A stretch of 17,784 nt of DNA. Origin: Ruminococcaceae bacterium UBA3329. GTDB lineage: Bacteria > Bacillota > Clostridia > Oscillospirales > Acutalibacteraceae. Positions 13,842 through 17,784 of the stretch are shown here, piece by piece. Numbering within the stretch: the first letter of the stretch is position 1; the number at the start of each line of letters is the position of its first letter. A program made the position numbers and the translations under genes. Location: contig DERX01000052.1 in assembly GCA_002361875.1 (NCBI GenBank), forward strand, positions 1 through 17,784, given 5' to 3'. Below the pieces are notes generated by a model. It was not told the origin of the DNA, did not search any database, and worked only from the letters and a program-made list of their open reading frames with translations.

Positions 13842-15273
13842 TTGTATCCTCCGCGCGTTTTAAATCAAGCTGTGCATGCATTTTTTCAAGATTCTTTTTA
13901 GAAAGACCGTAGCCGAAGAAGAGAATCAAAGCCATTACGGTAAGAATAACGGCGGGGACTACTGTTGAAATGTCATAAAGCCGTGACAGTACTTTATCGC
14001 TTAATGCTATACCCTGTTTTGAAAGCTCGCCGTCATAATGAATCGACGCCAAAAGAAGGTTAAGACCTACGCCTGCAAGCGTTTGACCGAGCTTTCTTGT
14101 GAATGAGAAAAATGCGTATGCCATTCCCTCTTCTCTTTTGCCCGTTCTAAGCTCATGACAATCGATTGCATCCATAGCCAGTGCCCAAACCTCAAGCACC
14201 AAGAAGGTTTGACCGAGGCCTGAGAAGAATATAAACACAAGGAATACGGTGGGATTTGCGGCAAGCGGCGTTCCTCTTAAAGCGAAAAGAATAATATTTA
14301 CAACCGCCGCAAAAGCCATACCCACTGCGCAAAGCTCTTTTTTGCCGAATTTTACGATAAGCTTATTCATAATCGGAATGAATATCGCCATCGGTAAATA
14401 AGTGCATATTGTAACTAAAGAATAAAGACCCGGCTTGCCGTAATAGTCAGTGAAAAGATATGTGTATGTTGACTGATAATAAAACTGGAAGCCGACAAGA
14501 AGCATTGACGCTAAGGAAAGCATTACAAAATCTTTATTTTTAAGCAATTCCTTAAGCGTTGCCGCCGCGTTATATTTTTCCCCGGGTTCTTTCTTTTGGG
14601 GCGCTACACGCTCCTTTGTGAGCTTGTAATGAATAAAGAATATCAGAACGGAAGCTATTGAAATGATGAGAACACACCAAAACAGCTTGTTTTCGTCAAG
14701 CGCCTTAATGTCTGTTCCGTTCGCATATTTACCCGTTGTTGTGTAAACAATCATAGGCAGAATAACAGTTCCGGGAAGTCCGCCTATTCCGGCGCCTATT
14801 GAACGCCACATTGAAAGAGAGGAACGCTCAAGCTCGTCATCCGTAACAACGGAAGCGAGTGAGCCGTATGGAATGTTAACGGCAGTATACATCATTCCGT
14901 AAAGAATATATGTAACATAAGCGTAAATGAGGTATTTTGTTTCGGTAAGACCCGGAATTTTAAAGAACATAAGCGCCGCTGAAATTGCAAGAGGGATTGA
15001 GAAGCCCAAAATCCACGGTCTGTACTGACCTTTCGGATTCGGCTTTCTTGACTGAATAAACGCACCCCACATCGGGTCGTTAACTGCATCCCAAATTCGC
15101 GCAATAAGAATAAGCACCACTATTTTTGACGGCGAAATTCCCAATGCGTCGGTATAAAACTTATTTTGAAATGCGCCTATGAGCGAAAAAGTTAAAATAC
15201 CTGCGGTATCGCCGAGAGCATAGCCGATACGGTCCTTTAGTTTAATGCCGTGAGTTAAAGATTTTTCTTCCAT
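13834..15273 (-). CDS. GPH-family sugar:cation symporter (MelB-like)
   Basis: Major facilitator superfamily transporter of the glycoside-pentoside-hexuronide (GPH) group, expected to import a sugar or glycoside with Na+ or H+. It has 479 residues and about twelve hydrophobic segments. The diagnostic helix-II segment RIWDAVNDPMWG is at residues 59-70; Asp62 and Asp66, four apart, correspond to the cation-site pair Asp55/Asp59 of MelB. The phrase VVTDDELERSSLSMWRS in an early cytoplasmic loop is also typical. The start follows AAGGGGATT. Its 3' end overlaps the glycosidase-like gene by 8 bases and it begins 57 bases after the oxidoreductase, so the three form one operon. The substrate is unknown. 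Confidence 0.88.
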   Translation of the reverse strand: MEEKSLTHGIKLKDRIGYALGDTAGILTFSLIGAFQNKFYTDALGISPSKIVVLILIARIWDAVNDPMWGAFIQSRKPNPKGQYRPWILGFSIPLAISAALMFFKIPGLTETKYLIYAYVTYILYGMMYTAVNIPYGSLASVVTDDELERSSLSMWRSIGAGIGGLPGTVILPMIVYTTTGKYANGTDIKALDENKLFWCVLIISIASVLIFFIHYKLTKERVAPQKKEPGEKYNAAATLKELLKNKDFVMLSLASMLLVGFQFYYQSTYTYLFTDYYGKPGLYSLVTICTYLPMAIFIPIMNKLIVKFGKKELCAVGMAFAAVVNIILFALRGTPLAANPTVFLVFIFFSGLGQTFLVLEVWALAMDAIDCHELRTGKREEGMAYAFFSFTRKLGQTLAGVGLNLLLASIHYDGELSKQGIALSDKVLSRLYDISTVVPAVILTVMALILFFGYGLSKKNLEKMHAQLDLKRAEDTNE

Positions 15274-15310
15274 TTTTAATCCCCTTTTTATTTGCTTTTA
15301 TTATCGCAGG

Positions 15311-15334
15311 CTGAAAACGCCGTTAAATTTTCAG
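15311..15334 (-). other. Hairpin at the stop codon of the oxidoreductase gene
   Basis: A perfect 7-pair stem (CTGAAAA/TTTTCAG in the transcript) with a 10-base loop overlaps the oxidoreductase stop at 15331-15333. No T-run follows, so it is unlikely to be a full terminator. It could mark an RNA end or a partial stop that sets the ratio of first to later genes. Confidence 0.4.
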
Positions 15335-16188
15335 TCGCCCTTTACGATTTTATATGTTGAACGGAAATCGAGCTTTCCCATGTCCCTTTCCATTCCTTTG
15401 TCATAAACATTTTTACAAGCCTTAAGCCCCGGCATTTCAAAGCCGACTTTTTCAGCCATTCGCTCGCATATACCCAAATCCTTATGCTCATTTTCGAGAG
15501 AAAATGCAGTTGTCCAATCCTCATTCTTAAGATTTTCTTTCTGCACCTCAAGATAAAAATTCTTACCGCTTCCGTATGAAATTGCCTCGGCATAATCGTC
15601 AATCGAAACGCCCCATTTCTGAGCCAGAGCCATTGTTTCATTGACGCCGTTTTGGACTGCCGCAACCATTGCATTGGAGCAGATTTTCATAACAAGACCT
15701 GCGCCGTTGCCGCCCATATATTTAATATTGGTACCCATATATACCAAAATAGGCTTAATTACGGGGACGAGTTCCTCATCAGCGCCGATTAAAATGCCCA
15801 GCGTTCCGTCAATGGCGGCGGACTTGCTTTTAACCACGGGGCAATCTGCAAACTGAGCGCCCTTTGCCTTTATCATATTTGCACATTCAACCGAAACAGC
15901 GGGGTCGATTGTGCTCATATCAATGCAGATTTTCGTACTGTCAATCACGGGCAGAATTTCGGTGTAAACCTCTTTAACATGCTCGGATTTCGGCACCATT
16001 GTGATAATAAGGTCAGCGTTTTTGGCAACTTCTGTATTATTCTCACACGGAACTGCACCGAAATTTGCGAGCTTTTCAATTTGACTTCTTTTGTGGTCAG
16101 AAACATAGACCTTGTCATTATGCTTTTTAACAATGTTTTCGCACATTGACTCGCCCATTATTCCGAGCCCTATAAATCCTATTTTCAT
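15331..16188 (-). CDS. Beta-hydroxyacid dehydrogenase family NAD(P)-dependent oxidoreductase
   Basis: Encodes 285 residues of the 3-hydroxyisobutyrate/tartronate-semialdehyde reductase family, which interconverts short hydroxyacids and semialdehydes. The N-terminal Rossmann motif GLGIMG is at residues 7-12. The DMSTIDP block (90-96), catalytic Lys168 within GAGLVMKICSN, and the KDLGI segment of the C-terminal domain are all present. The substrate loop is unusual: the common DAPVSGG is replaced by DCPVVKSKSAAIDGTL from Asp115, placing Lys120 where E. coli YihU (sulfolactaldehyde reductase), as I recall it, has an Arg that binds the substrate anion. The ATG follows AGAGGT. It is the first gene of the operon with the GPH transporter and glycosidase-like gene. 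Exact substrate unknown; 3-hydroxyisobutyrate, tartronate semialdehyde or a sulfonated or phosphorylated analogue are options. Confidence 0.85.
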   Translation of the reverse strand: MKIGFIGLGIMGESMCENIVKKHNDKVYVSDHKRSQIEKLANFGAVPCENNTEVAKNADLIITMVPKSEHVKEVYTEILPVIDSTKICIDMSTIDPAVSVECANMIKAKGAQFADCPVVKSKSAAIDGTLGILIGADEELVPVIKPILVYMGTNIKYMGGNGAGLVMKICSNAMVAAVQNGVNETMALAQKWGVSIDDYAEAISYGSGKNFYLEVQKENLKNEDWTTAFSLENEHKDLGICERMAEKVGFEMPGLKACKNVYDKGMERDMGKLDFRSTYKIVKGD

Positions 16189-16228
16189 AGCATTACCTCT
16201 TATGTAGCTTTTTTATTAGTTAAGTTAT

Positions 16229-16247
16229 ATTGTATCACAAATACAAT
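16229..16247 (-). promoter_or_regulatory. Extended -10 promoter overlapped by a perfect palindrome
   Basis: ATTGTAT-CACAA-ATACAAT is a perfect 7-5-7 inverted repeat, 41 bases upstream of the oxidoreductase ATG. Its left half on the plus strand contains the complement of a TACAAT -10 element (16234-16229), preceded on the minus strand by TG one base away, an extended -10. No good -35 is seen. The palindrome overlying the -10 is what a repressor operator would look like. The regulator is not in the window. Confidence 0.6.
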
Positions 16248-16284
16248 GTTAATAACAGCATAAAAAACAAATTTTTTAACACAC

Positions 16285-16315
16285 AAAAAAATGCCCCTCA
16301 AAAAGAGGAGCATTT
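16285..16315 (-). terminator. groEL terminator
   Basis: Minus-strand stem AAATGCTCCTC (16315-16305) with GAGGGGCATTT (16299-16289), one G-T wobble and a 5-base loop, followed by T to about 16285. It starts 24 bases after the groEL stop. Confidence 0.9.
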
Positions 16316-16338
16316 ATATTTAAAATCTACGGCTTATC

Positions 16339-17784
16339 TTAATACATTCCGCCGCCTGCCTGAGCCATTGCCGCAGCTGCAGCCGCGTCTGCCTGCGGGT
16401 CGGGAATGTCAGCTACAAGAGATTCGGTTGTAAGAACCATTGCCGCAACCGAAGCCGCATTCTGAAGTGCTGAACGTGTTACCTTTGCAGGGTCAAGGAT
16501 ACCTGCCTTGAACATATCAACATATTCGCCTGTTGCAAAGTTAAAGCCGTAGCCCTTTTCATTCTTGTTAACAATTTCGTTAACGATAACAGAGCCTTCA
16601 AGACCTGCATTCTTTGCAATCTGGCGAACAGGCTCTTCAATTGCCTTAATAACAATGTTTACACCTGTCTTGAAATCAGCGTCATCTGTATCGAGAAGAG
16701 CCTTTGCAGACTTGATTGCGCCGAGAAGTGCAACGCCGCCGCCTGCAACCGAGCCTTCCTCAACTGCCGCCTTTGTTGCTGCCAAAGCGTCCTCAATACG
16801 GAGCTTTTTCTCTTTCATTTCGGTTTCTGTCGCCGCACCTACACGGATAACAGCTACGCCGCCCGCAAGTTTAGCAAGACGCTCTTTAAGCTTTTCTGTA
16901 TCAAATTCTGATGTTGATGCATCAATCTGCGCACGGATTTGAGCAACTCTTCCCTTGATTGCCTCGCTGTCGCCTGCGCCGTCAACGATGATTGTATTTT
17001 CTTTTGAAATCTTAACCTGCTTTGCACGGCCGAGCTGAGCAATTTGAGTATCCTTAAGCTCAAGACCAAGGTCAGATGTAATAACCTCGCCGCCTGTAAG
17101 GATTGCGATATCCTGGAGCATTTCTTTTCTTCTGTCGCCAAAGCCCGGAGCCTTTACACAAACGCAGGTAAATGTTCCGCGGAGCTTGTTGACAAGGATT
17201 GTTGAAAGAGCCTCGCCCTCAACATCCTCAGCAATAATAACAAGCTTTTTGCCTGACTGAACAATCTGCTCGAGAAGAGGAAGAATTTCCTGAATATTTG
17301 AAATTTTCTTATCTGTAATAAGGATAAGAGCGTCGTCAATTACAGCTTCCATTTTGTCGGTATCGGTTACCATATAAGGTGAAATGTAGCCTCTGTCGAA
17401 CTGCATACCCTCAACAACATCGCTGTAGGTTTCGCTTGTCTTTGACTCTTCAATAGTGATTACGCCGTCAGCAGTAACCTTTTCCATAGCCTCGGCAATA
17501 AGAGAGCCGATGTACTCGTCAGCAGCTGAAACCGTTGCAACCTTTGCAATGTCCTCACTGCTCTTAACCTTCTGTGCGTTCTTAAGAACCTCTGCAACTA
17601 CTGCGTCAACAGCCGCCTGCATACCTTTCTTAACAACCATCGGGTTTGCGCCTGCGGCAACATTCTTCATACCCTCACGGACAAGAGCCTGTGCAAGAAG
17701 TGTTGCTGTTGTTGTACCGTCGCCTGCAACGTCATTTGTCTTTGTTGCAACCTCTTTAACAAGCTGTGCGCCCATATTCTCAAA
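16339..17784 (-). CDS. groEL: 60 kDa chaperonin GroEL (5' end outside the window)
   Basis: ATP-driven double-ring chaperonin that folds proteins inside its cavity with the GroES lid. The frame is open to the right edge; 481 residues are present and about 65 N-terminal residues are missing by comparison with E. coli (the window opens at the FENMGAQ segment). The nucleotide-site block AGDGTTTAT, the apical region with PGFGDRRKEMLQDIAILTGG, and the IEDALAATKAAVEEG...AGGGVAL block with the hydrolytic Asp are intact. The C-terminus is DAAAAAAMAQAGGGMY, with only one short GGGM instead of a longer GGM-repeat tail. groES probably lies upstream, outside the window. A good terminator follows. Confidence 0.97.
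   Translation of the reverse strand, partial: FENMGAQLVKEVATKTNDVAGDGTTTATLLAQALVREGMKNVAAGANPMVVKKGMQAAVDAVVAEVLKNAQKVKSSEDIAKVATVSAADEYIGSLIAEAMEKVTADGVITIEESKTSETYSDVVEGMQFDRGYISPYMVTDTDKMEAVIDDALILITDKKISNIQEILPLLEQIVQSGKKLVIIAEDVEGEALSTILVNKLRGTFTCVCVKAPGFGDRRKEMLQDIAILTGGEVITSDLGLELKDTQIAQLGRAKQVKISKENTIIVDGAGDSEAIKGRVAQIRAQIDASTSEFDTEKLKERLAKLAGGVAVIRVGAATETEMKEKKLRIEDALAATKAAVEEGSVAGGGVALLGAIKSAKALLDTDDADFKTGVNIVIKAIEEPVRQIAKNAGLEGSVIVNEIVNKNEKGYGFNFATGEYVDMFKAGILDPAKVTRSALQNAASVAAMVLTTESLVADIPDPQADAAAAAAMAQAGGGMY

Noticed and set aside
13834..16188. Complete sulfoquinovose pathway
   Set aside because: Only a GPH transporter and a YihU-like dehydrogenase resemble that pathway. No isomerase, kinase, aldolase or GH31 sulfoquinovosidase is present, so it is kept only as a hypothesis.
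16565..16942. 125-codon open frame on the plus strand inside groEL
   Set aside because: Antisense shadow; the opposite strand encodes intact, highly conserved GroEL.

Overview
The window looks like chromosome of a low-to-moderate GC Gram-positive anaerobe of the class Clostridia, most likely a gut-type Ruminococcaceae/Oscillospiraceae relative. The evidence is strong AGGAGG-type ribosome binding sites, a T-box leader, a Gram-positive-type LexA box at recA, the four-cysteine form of ribosomal protein L28, ArgR-like boxes, and intergenic palindromic repeats of a style common in that group. The species cannot be named from the sequence alone. All genes are on the minus strand except a small lipoprotein gene (65-550) and rpmB (6729-6917). 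No tRNA, rRNA, CRISPR array, transposase or phage gene was seen.

Layout, left to right. (1) Hypothetical lipoprotein, convergent with the next unit. (2) cysE-cysS (2597 to 560), read through a cysteine-type T-box leader with its own promoter and attenuator terminator (2636-2890); it couples cysteine synthesis and Cys-tRNA charging to the level of uncharged tRNA-Cys. (3) recA-recX-rimO-pgsA (6534 to 2903), four genes joined by overlaps of 4, 8 and 4 bases and starting from a consensus promoter with a LexA-like operator. This places an S12-modifying enzyme and the phosphatidylglycerophosphate synthase downstream of an SOS-type control site. (4) Divergent rpmB with its own promoter and a strong terminator shared with (5) a monocistronic gene for a putative membrane-anchored HTH protein (7958 to 6981). 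(6) argG-argH (10833 to 8151), the last two steps of arginine synthesis, with a consensus promoter overlapped by an ARG box and a REP-like hairpin between the genes. (7) A roughly 240-base non-coding mosaic of hairpins (11051-11287). (8) A three-gene catabolic-looking operon (16188 to 11346): a beta-hydroxyacid dehydrogenase family oxidoreductase, a GPH-family sugar:cation symporter and an 831-residue cytoplasmic protein resembling GH38/GH57-type glycosidases. A perfect 7-5-7 palindrome overlies its promoter. (9) groEL, cut by the right edge of the window.

Most of the window is conserved housekeeping. The parts with unexplained biology are the three-gene carbohydrate operon and its operator-like palindrome, the HTH-membrane fusion, the hairpin-mosaic repeat, and the wiring of recA-recX-rimO-pgsA directly into the T-box promoter without a terminator between them. 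No clear, wholly new multi-gene system was found; the carbohydrate operon is the best candidate for one.
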